From Isoetes taiwanensis (lineage: Eukaryota > Streptophyta > Lycopodiopsida > Isoetales > Isoetaceae), in NCBI GenBank assembly GCA_021234155.1, contig JAJEKV010000330.1, positions 188,001 through 252,000 of the forward strand: 64,000 nt of DNA, written 5' to 3'. The notes beneath the pieces are model-generated. The model was not told the DNA's origin and did not search any database. It saw only the letters and a program-made list of their open reading frames with translations. A program made the position numbers and the translations under genes. Every line of letters begins with the position of its first letter. Positions within the stretch are counted from its first letter, which is position 1. Positions 34,141 through 44,976 of the stretch are shown here, piece by piece.

Positions 34141-37100
34141 ATGCCAATGAATATGAGGAACAAGAGGAGTGTAGCTCCTAATCTTGAAGATACTATCCCA
34201 AGTGCTGTTCAAAAAGGCAAGAGGACAGCAAAAGCTAGGATCATAGGCCAGCAAGTAGATGAGGATCATCCAAAATCTGTAAGATCCTATGTGAGAGGAT
34301 CTTGGACAATGGAACAGATGAATGACTGTATTGAGGCAATTGAGGATGGTATATTTTCAATTAGGAAGGCTGCCATCCATTTTGGCATTCCACAGACCAC
34401 AGTCAGGAACCATCTTGATGGGATTTCATCCCAAAAATTTGGGGGTGTCCTGAAAGGATTGACACAATCCGAGGAAGCTTTGTTGCTGAAATGGGTGCTG
34501 CAAATGTACGATGAAGGCAGGCCTGTTACATTAGATGTTTTGAAGGATAAGGTGGCTGATATGACAGCACACAAGAAGACAATCTTCAAAGATGGCATAC
34601 CCGGGCAAAAATGGTGGAGGCTTTTTAAAAAGAGGCATCCAATCCTTACGCAAAAACCTGCTCAGCCTATCGAGTTGAACAGGGTAAGAGCTATGCCTAC
34701 TTTTAATGTTACTAATTTTTATACACATTTGAAGGATGCATTAGATAGACTTCAAGTTGATGCCTCAAGAGTGTGGAACGCTGACGAGACAGGGATCATA
34801 GCTGGTGCAAGATTTGGAATGAGAATTATTGGGAGAAGAGGAGACAAGCACCCTCGCATGAATATCCCAACCAATAGGGAATGGATTTCAATTTTGGTAT
34901 GTGTCAATGCCCAAGGATTTGCTATTCCTAATTTGTATGTTTTCAAGGGGCTTAGGATGAGGGACACTAATCTCATAGCAGGCTGTGAACCTGGGGCAGT
35001 CATGAGTTTCCAAAAAAAGGCATGGATAACTGATGCCCTCTTTGAAGCATGGTTAGATCACTTCAAAAAAATGTTCCAGGAGGTGTATCACCTGACAGGC
35101 CACATTTGATGATCTTTGATGGCCATGGAAGCCATGTAACAATTGAATCAATTAGAAAGGCCAAAGAGTTTGGCCTCCACATGCTCACTATGCCTCCACA
35201 CACTTCACACAAATTTCAGCCATTGGACATGGCTTGCTTTGGACCATTCAAGCATGCTTTCAAGATATTAAGAGCCAAGCATATGTCACAGGGTAGAAAT
35301 AAGGAGATGAGTAAAGAGGATCTTGCTACTTTGGCTTCCAATGCATTTAAAAGAGGTGTGACAGCATGCAACATAAGGGTTGGATTTGAAAAGACAGGTG
35401 TATGGCCATTCAACAATTCTGCTATCAATCCTGATCCTATTGCAGACCAATGGGAGAGAGAGAAGCATGCTGCCATTCAAAATGCAGGCCCACTACCACC
35501 CGAAGCAGAAGAGATGAGGGAAGAACATGCTGAAGCAGATCCAGTGTTAGTAAGCAACTTAGTTGCACAAGATGGACCACACCATTTTGTGGCTGCAGCA
35601 GACGATGCACAAGCCGAGTCTATTCCTCTTCATGGTGAGCCACTTCTTACTAGCTTTCTTCTTAATAGCATTTAAAGCTAACATTGTAGTACATGCGAAC
35701 TAGGTGTTGACTGTGCAAGAGAGGCAGATCCAAGTCTAGATGCTGACTGTGCGAGAGAGGAAGATCCCAACCAACAGCCAGGTTAGACTGTTGTTTTAGT
35801 GTGTCTTAATCTTCAGATCACTTAACTTATTGTGTCCTTTGCTCAAAGATAAAGCCTAATAAGGGTTTTAAAAATGTTACAAAAGTTTTAATCCTTTTGC
35901 ATATGGTATTGTCATTGTATGTAGGTAAATGCATATGGTTGTATATATAGTAAATGCGTATTTGTTAAGGGCATGGCTTGGAAGCTGTTGGTAAATCTGG
36001 TCCAAGGTGCATCCATCTGCCATAGCTAAAATATCAGGAATTTGTAGCTCAATTGCAGCCTTCAAAGCCATAGGCAGAACCAATGCAAATATAGCATCCC
36101 ACAATTGAATGAGACCTTGCGACTCATCATCATCATTATTTTCAGGAAGGGATGAAGGGAATGGAATTTTCATAGCAGAGGACATTGGAAAACTAAGATT
36201 TTCTATTCTGCAAATACATAGCCTTGTTTCTTCTATTATAGGCAGAGACGTTTGGTTATTTTATCTTATCGAAGGCCAAGGCCTTGCACTTTTTTTCTTC
36301 CCCCTTCTGGCAGTGATCTGTATTGGAAATTTGGAATCATTCTTTGCTGTAATTTCTGTAAAAAGGAAGCCAAGTTTTGCTTTAAAGATTCGTCTTTATC
36401 TTGAAGAAAGCTACTGCCTAGCTTTGTAAGGCTTAGCCCCTGATCTGTTCAGCAGCCTTATGTATTTAAGTTAGGCTGTGTGCAGCCTCATTTGCAGTCA
36501 TTTTCAGAAATGAATTGTGGAAGGAGATTTGCAGCCTTATTTGCATCCTTATACGTGCCATTCATGCACAAAAGTGGCACAAATTGCTGCTTTCATGCTC
36601 CTTTTTTACACTTAATAAATTCGTGAAATGCAAGTTGGCGCAGTCCTTGATCAGATGGTTCTTCCAACACATACTTTTGAACGATGAAACAGAATCTTGC
36701 AGATCTTGTTTGGAATAGTGGCTATACTGCACCAACTCTTGAACACATCATAGGGTTTTTGGCATTTGTTTGCAGCACTTGCTTTGTTCATAATGTGGTT
36801 ATATTTTTGCTGTATATTAGATAATGCTGGCTATAGGTCTGTTCCCTTTAGTATTTTTGCATATAACCTTGCACGCATGACCTTGCATGTGATAAAGCAT
36901 TTTGCCATGAGGCCATGATTTTGATTTTGAATACGGTTCTTTACATCTTAATAGATTGAATAAATCATTTGTATGAGGGAGACTATTATGGCTGCATGGC
37001 TAAGATTTAAAACTTACATTGATATTGGCTCGTGTAGGTGGACAGGCTCGACTGCATATTCAAGGAGTGCAAGCTGAGAATAGGGCTGAGACAGGGGTCC

Positions 37101-37862
37101 AAGAGAAAAAGAAGAAAAAGAGAAATGCAAGGTTGCCTTTAGAGATTAGGAACAGACTTTACATCAGCCATGATGAAGTCATTCAAATGAGAATTGAGCA
37201 CCAAAGAAAATATGAAGAGGTTGAGCAACTGAAGCAGCAAAAGATCGATGAGAAGAAAAAGTTAAGTAGAAAAGAAGGTAGCCCGGGAGCAGGAAAAAGT
37301 AAGAAGAGAGGAGAATAGAAGAGCTAGGGAAGAGAAGAAGAGATTGGCATCTGAGAGGGCAGCAGTGGATAGGGAAACCTGTGCTGAGGGCAGATGCAGG
37401 CCCAAATGAAGTAGAAGACCAACGAGAAGAATGATGGAGTACGAAGACTTGTCAAGTGAAGAGAGTGGAGCAGAACTGTTTGAACAAGCTGGAGAAAATT
37501 CGGTTCACTTGCAGCAGGTTGAAGAAGATGGCCATGAATTTCATCAAGATCTTGTGCATGCACACAAGAGAATTGAGCAACCACAGGTGAGTGAAAGAAT
37601 GGTAAATTTGGAAGTTGCAATTCAGTTTGAACCCTTGGTTATAGAGAAATATAACCAGTTGGATGATGTGGAGGGTGAGGTTGAGGCAAACAATTGGAAT
37701 GAAACTATGCAGGACAGTCGACCACCTGAAAATCATGACATGCAGGATAGCCAGTTCCCAAATTCAGCGGGCAACCGATACCTTGTTCATTACAAGAAAC
37801 ACACATCTGTTCTTGGGATGAACTGCAGAGGAAGAAGAAGATCTATCCACCTTCAAATGTAA
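34141..37862 (+). CDS. pogo/Tigger-type transposase gene with introns
   Basis: Tc1/mariner-superfamily transposase or a gene derived from one. From the ATG at 34141 (MPMNMRNKRS) the order is an N-terminal helix-turn-helix (SWTMEQMNDCIEAIEDG, about 34297-34420), a CENP-B-type DNA-binding domain (LLKWVLQMYDEGRP...GQKWWRLFKKRHP, 34480-34640) and a DDE domain with VWNADETGI (Asp), HLMIFDGHGSH (Asp) and PPHTSHKFQPLDMACFGPFK (Asp). A run of seven A at 35067-35073 causes one frameshift before the second Asp. Exon 1 ends at about 35634 (donor GTGAG), exon 2 is about 35704-35782, and exon 3 from about 37038 encodes a lysine/glutamate coiled coil. All three use phase-1 introns. The tail past 37318 needs further frame changes. 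Confidence 0.75.
35985..36185 (-). pseudogene. O-methyltransferase N-terminal fragment
   Basis: Minus-strand ORF beginning MSSAMKIPFPSSLPENN and continuing LIQLWDAIFALVLPMALKAA, IELQIPDILA and CTLDQIYQQLP, the dimerisation domain that starts plant caffeate/flavonoid-type O-methyltransferases. The similarity stops at about 35985. It lies inside an intron of the pogo-type gene in antisense direction. No catalytic SAM-binding domain is present, so it is a captured or inserted fragment. Confidence 0.7.
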
Positions 37863-38100
37863 TTCTTCCACATGTTGAAACTGTTGAGCAGCACATAAGT
37901 AATGGTAAGGAATGGCCGTCTCCTTGGGAAATCTGGATAGAACCAGATGCTTTTCCAAAGCCAACCAGAAAGAAGTCATAGCAAAAGCCAACCAGAAAGC
38001 AGTCAAAGTGAATCGGTCTGCCATGGCAGAAAATTGAAGGGCTTGGATGAGTTATACAGGGCCGAAGCAAATGACTATCTTCGTAGCTTGGGAATTTGAG

Positions 38101-39460
38101 TGCTATATACTTTTCTTAATTGTTGCTATCTTTTCTTTTTTGTAGAACAGTTTGTAGACTAATGGCAGTAATGGCAATAGGTTCAGATTAAAGCTTGATG
38201 TTGATATAATTTTCTACTTGATCAATGGGAAGATGCTTTTGAGCAGTGAATTGTTTCAGTTGTTAGTTGAAAAAAATGTTTATCTTTCTGATTTGATTAC
38301 ATTTGAGTTCTATTTGAGATGTTTATGGTAGTTAATCAATGTCTCATCCACTTTCCTTCTCTGCACCATCCGTGTAAAATCTGTTCCATTAGTTTCACTG
38401 CACTCACCATTTTTACAGTCTAGTATCTCCATCTCTTCAGTGCAGTATCTCCAACAAGAGCATGGACTATCTCCATTGCCAGACATGCAGGTGGCCATGT
38501 TGATATGTGCAGTACTCCATTTGGGAATGTATATAGCACCATTCCTTGAAGTCGGGTGCACATCTCTATTTGCACCATGTTTGGGAACTGTCACCATGAA
38601 GGTTAAAAACTGACCTCCTTTTCAATCCTTATATTTCTTAAGATGTGGCTCTGATTCGGTCTTTGCAGGTCCAACATGATTGCTTGATATCATGGGAACC
38701 TGTTAGTGTTTTCAATGGACCAGAAACATCACCTACGTTGCTTCAAGTCGAGCTTGAAGCCTTAAGCTCACCATATCTAGGCACCCCACGTTATTGTAGC
38801 CATATATGAATCATCCGCCATGTCTCTTGATTTGATCAGAAATCTTCAATCTAGTGCCCCAAATCCGTTCCTCTGAGAAAAAGAGGAAGAAAAAGGAGGA
38901 CCTCCCTAGTTAGGGCTGTGGCTATGGCCATGGCCGAAAAGCATAGGAATAATACATGTGTTGAAAATGTAGGAAGAACTAAGCTGCTTTACTCCAAATA
39001 CTGACGGCAGGGAGTGGAGATGAATTTTCTCTCACACTCCAATTTTTGCAGAAGCACAGTACAGACGAACTTCTGTCGGATGGGCCTGCTCCTGATAGTC
39101 CACGCATTTCAGAAGCCAATGGAGCATCACAAGCACATTGGATGGTCGGATTGCCCTCTACGCACTCTTACAGCAATCAACGGCAAAGCAGCCTCTATCT
39201 ATATCTAACTCACATAACGTAGCAGGAGTTTCAATCTGAGCCATCCAACGTAGTGAGATTTAACTTGAGCCATCAATTTGGTACATTCAGTGGCATCAAA
39301 AAGATATTTCATCACCTCCTCCCATAGATTTGCCTTTTGGGCAACTCAAAAATGCAAATAGACCCATGCAAGGGGAGTTTTGATGCCATTGAGCTAGGAT
39401 TGAAAAATTCTCTAGAACCCTTAACACCCTGCTCCTTGGGTTTTTATGGCTAAAACAGTC
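38101..39460 (+). other. no firm gene; one spliceable ORF
   Basis: A possible two-exon frame reads MQVAMLICAVLHLGMYIAPF...CLGTVTMK to about 38600, with a donor GTTAAA, and continues after TTTGCAG (about 38670) as VQHDCLISWEPVSVFNGPE to a stop at 38807. I do not recognise the product. The rest shows no coding signal. Confidence 0.25.
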
Positions 39461-39566
39461 ATAATGCCCTAAGGCGTTATCACAAAGGCTCATAACACCC
39501 TAGGGCGTTATCACGAAGGCTCATTACACCCTAGGGCGTTATCACGAAGGCTCATAACACCCTCGG
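39461..39566. repeat. 31-bp tandem repeat, about 3.4 copies
   Basis: Units start at 39461, 39492, 39523 and 39554, each with a palindromic core like ACACCCTAGGGCGTTAT followed by CACGAAGGCTC. The core relates to the AACGCCCT motif that recurs in the inverted repeats around the recombinase gene. Confidence 0.9.
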
Positions 39567-39570
39567 AGCA

Positions 39571-39843
39571 GGGTGTTAAGGAAGATAACGCCCTGGCCCT
39601 CAGGCGTTAATGGGAATAAAATTCTCGGGCAATATGGCCATGGCCAAAATGGCTCGGGCGTGCTCCCGCACGCCCTCGCCATTTTGGCCATGGCCATATT
39701 GCCCTTGAATTTTATTCCCATAACGCCCTCTGCGCACGCCCGAGCCATTTTGGCCATGGCCATATTGCCCTTGAATTTTATTCCCATAACGCCCTCTGAC
39801 CAGAGCGTTATCTACCCTTTAACGCCCTGGTTCTCTGGTTTAC
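39571..39843 (+). repeat. left inverted repeat flanking the recombinase locus
   Basis: 273 bp whose reverse complement is found at 44494-44630. The inner edge reads TTAACGCCCTGGTTCTCTGG...TTTAC. The repeat contains the palindrome 39603-39727 and a duplicated 55-bp block (39678-39732 and 39744-39798), both missing from the right partner, which explains its greater length. GC is much higher than the surroundings. Confidence 0.7.
39603..39727. repeat. large near-perfect palindrome (arms about 60 nt, 4-nt loop)
   Basis: The left arm 39603-39663 and right arm 39668-39727 pair almost completely around the loop TCCC. The arms include the smaller palindrome TGGCCATGGCCA. Single-stranded, it would form a hairpin of about 60 bp. 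It lies at the edge of the inverted repeat bordering the recombinase gene. Confidence 0.9.
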
Positions 39844-40018
39844 AGGCTGAGATCTAATCTCAGCCGTCCATTAAAATGCTGTTACCAGCTAGTAACAGCT
39901 CATTGGCCCACAACTTCTACTCTCTCTCTCATAACATCCTAGAGTATTAGACATAATCTCATAAAATCCTAGAACAATATGAACATTACAATGATTATCA
40001 AAACATCATAGTCATGAT

Positions 40019-40281
40019 TATCACAGTAATTATCACAGTTTCAAGTCATATTTTCACAACTGCCACATTTACAACTGCCATATTTTTTACTGCCATATTT
40101 TCACAACTACCATATTCACAACTGCCATATTTTTTACTGCCATATTTTCACAACTGCCATATTTTTTGACAAGTGACATATTTTTTACAACTGTAACTAG
40201 AATTCTTGTAACTAAAACTGTTTCACAACTTCTATATTTTCCACTGCTGTAACTTGCCATGCTGCCATGTATCCAGATCAT
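40019..40281. repeat. degenerate minisatellite (CTGCCATATTTT units)
   Basis: Irregular repetition of CAACTGCCATATTTT. The minus-strand ORF through it is a repeat artefact. Confidence 0.75.
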
Positions 40282-40418
40282 ATTACTGCTGTCATGTATC
40301 CAATGTTACAGATCATAATCGCTGCCATCTATCCAAGGATTTTTCTGCCCATAAAACCATTAAAATCAGAAATTTGAACACACCAATAGAACGTACCAAC
40401 AGAATGAAAAAAACATAC

Positions 40419-43400
40419 CAATAGAATGAGAAATTAAAACTAAATCCACGGGGAGGGTATGCAGAATTCTGAACTGGATATCCAACATTTGGAACTCCGA
40501 CATTTGTCACATTAGCCAATGGTGGTCGAAAATTAGGTTGAGGTTTCAGCTGGCCATCTATAAATAAAACACACATGAAATTTAAGTATTCAAAGGCATA
40601 AAATTACATCATTACCAGTCTGATTTGTTGCCTCCTGCTGCATTGCAATTTGTGGCCGAGGAGAAATTTGCTGCACATGTTCTATTTGCTGTCGAGATTG
40701 ATGCAAAATCTCCTCAACCTGCTCCTCAGGTCGCTGCTGAACCTGCTCCTCAGCTCGCTGCTGAACCTGCTCCTCAGATCGCTGCTTAGAAGGCAGTTTT
40801 AACACTTCGCGTTCTCCCAAGGCAAGAACCAATTGCGGAACAGCAATGGGCGTTTCAACATTCTCGTCTGGTGCATTGACTATATGAATCGAATAATGAT
40901 AAGAAATAGAAGAAAAAGAACAGGCATAACAAATGAGTCATAAATACTCACGTTTTTCTTGTAACATTGCAAGAGTGGCAGCGTAAGGCTTTCCACCTGG
41001 CATAATGCTCGCTTGCATTGCCATCATGGCTTGCTTTCCTGTCAAACAAATATCATTGTAAATGTACAAAAAAACGTCATTGTAAAGTAGTTTACCTGAA
41101 TGGTCATAGTTACGAAGTGTATCGACGCGTTTATGCCCAGTTAAATCCTTAAGATTGTCATCAGGAATTCCTTGTTGGCGAGCTCTTGTGACTGCATAGT
41201 GACGCAATGTCTTGTTGCTTATCTTGAGGCCTATCAGCAAAACAAAAACAATTAGCCTTCAAATTTTGAAAACTTCACAACGACAAAAGGGATGAAAGAA
41301 TACCAGCTATATTGCCCATGATCTTTCCAACTTTAAAAATTTTGTTCCACCCTAAATTTGTCTTAGAATACCAGCAAGTTGATCCTCCAGCAACAAACGT
41401 CTTACTAGCCTTGAGAAAATGGCGATCAGAAACATCTTCTCCATCGTCCACTGGTGGAAGTCGAGAAATATACTTTTCAAAAGTCTTATATAAGTCTTCG
41501 TTAACTGTTTCACACACCTCAACAGGCTTTCTTAGGTCTGATTCCTTGCAATTATTCAGATCTCCTGGACGATTTTTACAAGGCCTTTGCATAAACCTGT
41601 ATGGACACATTATAGCAAAGATTAATTATTACAACAGTAGCAACACACACACAAAGGAAAATAAAAAACTCACCTAACAAATCGCCCGTAACGATCTTGC
41701 ATCAATTGAAAATCGTTGTAGACCACATTCCACAACTCCTTTCCCCCACGAATCAAAAAATTGGTTATACAATAGAAGATAACCCGATTAAGAAGGCCAT
41801 TTGGAGTTGATGGCGAAAACTCTTTCACGCCAAGACCTTCACAATCACCTGTAATAGTACAAACCTTACATCTAAAATACAAGTAAAATACAAGCATCTA
41901 CTTAATCTAGTTGCAGAAATGAAAACATCCTAATTACCTTATCAGTTATCATATTAAAGGAATCCGGATTTCTTGGCTGCCTTGCCATAATATCTGCTAT
42001 CACTTTGTTAGCTGCCTCTTTCGCTGCAGCAAAAAACGGATGCTCAAATACATTGATATCTGGCTTATCTTGACCCGTGGCACGTATACGGTCATTTCTT
42101 CCTTCTCGCAACAATCTGAACATAAACAATAACATGGACGATCAAAATAAACAATAACATGGACAATAACATGTAGCTCAGCCGATTTGTGCATTCTAAG
42201 AAGCATATGTAAGCATATCACAGTATGGCCTGAGCTTTTGAGCCTGATCAAAGGGGCTGGTATAGATCAGTCTGCCCTATGTGAGAGAGAAGTAGAAACG
42301 GTTGCTCAGCCCAACAAGCAATCTTGATAAGCATAGTGGAGATAGGTTGGAAGAAAATCGTGTTGCAAATAAAGATGGCAGCATGAACAAATACAGCCTG
42401 CAGTGAGTACGTGGCAGAACATGTGTGGACTCTAGCATCACATTCTGGTGTATATTTCTAAAACCAGTGTAGAATTCCGGCCTAGGCCTTAAATCTGAAG
42501 TTTAAACTGTAGATAAATGTATTTAAATGCTTCTACCTGCTACTATTGGACTACAAAGCACTCTGCATTAAGGATTGCACGATAGAAGCATACTATATTG
42601 CTAAAGAAGTGCAAGGATAGCCATCTCATTCTCACTATTGCATTAGAGTGCAGATCCATGTACCCGGATGCATCGGATGCATGCACCCATATTTAGCTCT
42701 GAAATATTCAATAGATTTTGATTGTTTTTCAACTTTTCATTTAAATAGAAAGAAAAGAAAGCCTATTCAAGAAAGGACATGCCTATTCTATTTAAAGCAT
42801 TCTCCTTCCACGATTTTCCCTTGCATGGCTATTATAAGGCTATAAGTTAAACTTAAAATATCTAAGAATTCTCAACCTTAAACTAATATAAGCTGTAATT
42901 GAACCAAACTTAGAATATCAGATAACTAACCTTCCAAAAGTAGTCAAGAAATCCTTTATTGTCGTTGCTTTATACACCTTTCCATTTCTTTGCACAACTT
43001 GCTGCAAAAAATACACAAGATACTGACCAAACTCACGGATCTCCAGTGTATTGAACTCTTAAATTCGTTTCTGAAATGATGAAGATACTCCAAACAATTT
43101 TCCACCATATTCTCTCCTCCATTCATAATATCTCTCAGCATAAGCATTATCTTTTCTCTCAGTACTGGCCTTCTTCTTCAAAGTGAGAGCCATTCTTGCA
43201 TCAGCATCAAGAAATTAAACCTGATTTACCTGATTTCTTGCTGTTTCTACCATCAGATTCTTCAACATCTGATTCTGATTCAGAATCAGAGTCAATAAGA
43301 TCAACTGGCAATGCATCTATTGCTAAAATTTCTGAAGAAACTCGAGATTTCTTGGGAGTGGCACAAAGCTTGTCTGCAACTCTTGCATTGCTCCGCTTCT

Positions 43401-43428
43401 GGCGATTCTTGCTCATTTTAGCAGGCAT
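40419..43428 (-). CDS. Crypton/DUF3504-type tyrosine recombinase gene with introns
   Basis: Site-specific recombinase of the eukaryotic tyrosine-recombinase class (Crypton elements and their ZMYM/DUF3504 relatives). Minus-strand exons by splice sites: 43428-43230, 43194-42931, 42115-41938, 41848-41674, 41596-41304, 41230-41096, 41038-40952, 40879-40616, 40557-40419. The N-terminus is basic/acidic (MPAKMSKNRQKRS; DSDSESESD). An N-terminal helical part ends YLVYFLQQVVQRNGKVY. The catalytic domain shows FLIRGGKELW (first Arg), CWYSKTNLGWNKIFK, TLRHYAVTRARQQG (second Arg), LTGHKRVDTL (His) and RNYDH (Tyr nucleophile). The His of the usual HxxR is Lys (KTLR). The last exons encode a Gln-rich repeat tail. 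From 41674 onward every junction keeps phase. Exceptions are one TAA in exon 2 and one-base slips at the first and third junctions. The end beyond 40419 is not defined. Confidence 0.75.
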
Positions 43429-43441
43429 CTTCTTCCCTTAA

Positions 43442-44015
43442 CCACAGGCCCTCGCGAGTTATCTGAATCCAACCGTTCCCAGCCGTTAGATCCTGATGAG
43501 GTTATATCTGATAATCTCTCGAATATTCGTTTTTATAGAATATTCCATGGATTATTAAAATAACCTTTCGAATATTCTTCTGTGAAAAGATTCGACTGTA
43601 ACAGATACTCTGTATCACTCTGCTGCGGCAAAAATCCTGCTAAATCCATCAGATTCGGCAGCGGAAACTCCTATCTAAAGCATTAAAACATCAAATCCGG
43701 CCGCTCCACCTTGTTCTTGCATCAAATCTGGCAGCTCTACCCTGTTCTTGCAGCTTCTACCCTCTTCTTGCAACAAATCCAGCAGGTTCACTGTGTTCTT
43801 GCATCAAATCTGGCATCATTCCAGAAGCCAAGGCGATTTTCCCTCTTCTTACAACAAATCCGGCAGTTTCACCGTGTTTCTTGCATCAAATCTGGCATCA
43901 TTCCGGAAGCCAAGACGATTTTCCCTCTTGATCTGCCATAGCCTCTTCTGCCACTCAAAATCATACTTGAAACAGAGGAAAAATGAAGAAACAAGAAGCT
44001 CGCTCGGGCCTGTGG
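43442..44015. mobile_element. MITE-like insertion flanked by TTAA
   Basis: 574 bp with terminal inverted repeats CCACAGGCCC (then TCGCGAG on the left, GAGCGAG on the right) and TTAA directly outside both ends (43438-43441, 44016-44019). The inside is a minisatellite of about 105 bp units (GCATCAAATCTGGCA..., 43690-43935). It sits ten bases upstream of the recombinase start codon, so it could have separated the gene from its original promoter or provide the 5' UTR. Confidence 0.6.
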
Positions 44016-44216
44016 TTAAGCTCACGCGCGTTGAATTTATGATCTAAAGACCCAAAATGTCTGTCCAGATCCGTAGCAAAATGGACCTGCGTGGTTGGCA
44101 TTTCATAGAAAAAAAACTCTGTAGCAGAATCCCTATTCCGCAGCTGCCGGAGCTAAGCTTAGCATTGTCAAACTTCACCGGGAGCGCCGGATCCGGCATC
44201 TTAAATCGACCTGATC

Positions 44217-44492
44217 TTAAATCTTAAGCTCGCTCGGGCCTCGTGGGTTATTTTGTATAACCCACTCAAGGGAGGGGTTATCCTCCTCTTCACTGATCTT
44301 TTGCTGTTGTTTAGCCATCAGAGCATCTTGAGAAATCAACGGATTCTCAGATGATAGATCTAAAACAGCACATTCAGACCCTAAAGAAAATGATGGCGCC
44401 ATTCCGGCGTCCTCTGAAGCCATCATTCCGCTTGCTCCTTCTGCTCCCATTCCGGCTCCTCTCCTCTCTTCGATCTGTGCATGCAACTGCAA
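44217..44492 (-). pseudogene. unassigned ORF upstream of the recombinase
   Basis: Open stretch of about 90 codons, alanine/glycine/methionine-rich at first (GAGMGAEGASGMMASEDAGM) and acidic later (KQQQKISEEEDNPSLEW). It opens with a TTG at 44492; the first ATG is about 14 codons in. It lies between the right inverted repeat and the MITE, on the same strand as the recombinase, so it could be an upstream exon of the same transcript. No family recognised. Confidence 0.3.
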
Positions 44493-44493
44493 A

Positions 44494-44630
44494 GTAAACC
44501 CTCGAACCAGGGCGTTAAGGGCGATAACGCCCTGGCCCTCAGACGTTACCTACAAAAAAATTTGAGGGCCAACGAAAATGCCGAGGGCGTGCGCTGTCCT
44601 CGGGCCAGGACGTTATCTACACCTTATAAC
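44494..44630 (-). repeat. right inverted repeat flanking the recombinase locus
   Basis: The reverse complement aligns to 39571-39843 with internal deletions. The shared edges are GTAAACC at the inner side and GATAACG-CCTGGCC near the outer side. With its partner it encloses about 4.65 kb including the recombinase gene. No clear target duplication could be fixed because the outer edges are degenerate. Confidence 0.65.
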
Positions 44631-44976
44631 CTATTGTAGATTTTAAAATTCACGTCAGAGTTTAGAAAGAGCAGGAAATTTTCTTGCGAGAATACTAATT
44701 TTTCTTGACATTTCTGGTAGGAATTAGAGGGAAAGTTTGTAGTTGGCAGGCTTGGTGCAAAAAATTTGCCGATTAGGCTCAAAAAATTTCCGGGCCCAAT
44801 TTACCATTTGGGAAGGCATGATTGACGCCTAACAATCAAAGCATTTACAGCAAAAAGGCCAGCCACGTGGTATTCATTCTGCTAATACATTAATTAACTA
44901 GATATAACTAGGCCTAAATAGATGTGTTGGGCCACTCGAAAAGGACACTTCTTAGTGCTTGGTAAATATCTAACTA

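Noticed and set aside
39461-39566. Regular 31-bp repeats resembling a CRISPR array
   Set aside because: Units are contiguous with no variable spacers, and the DNA is plant nuclear.
39542-39857. ORFs on both strands across the palindrome
   Set aside because: They translate the inverted and duplicated blocks; the repeated peptide reflects DNA repetition.
40087-40281. 64-codon reverse ORF with repeated NMAVV
   Set aside because: Minisatellite translation; the recombinase model cannot be extended into it.
43711-44047. Two overlapping ORFs with repeated FLHQIW/NKSG
   Set aside because: Minisatellite inside the MITE, open in two frames.
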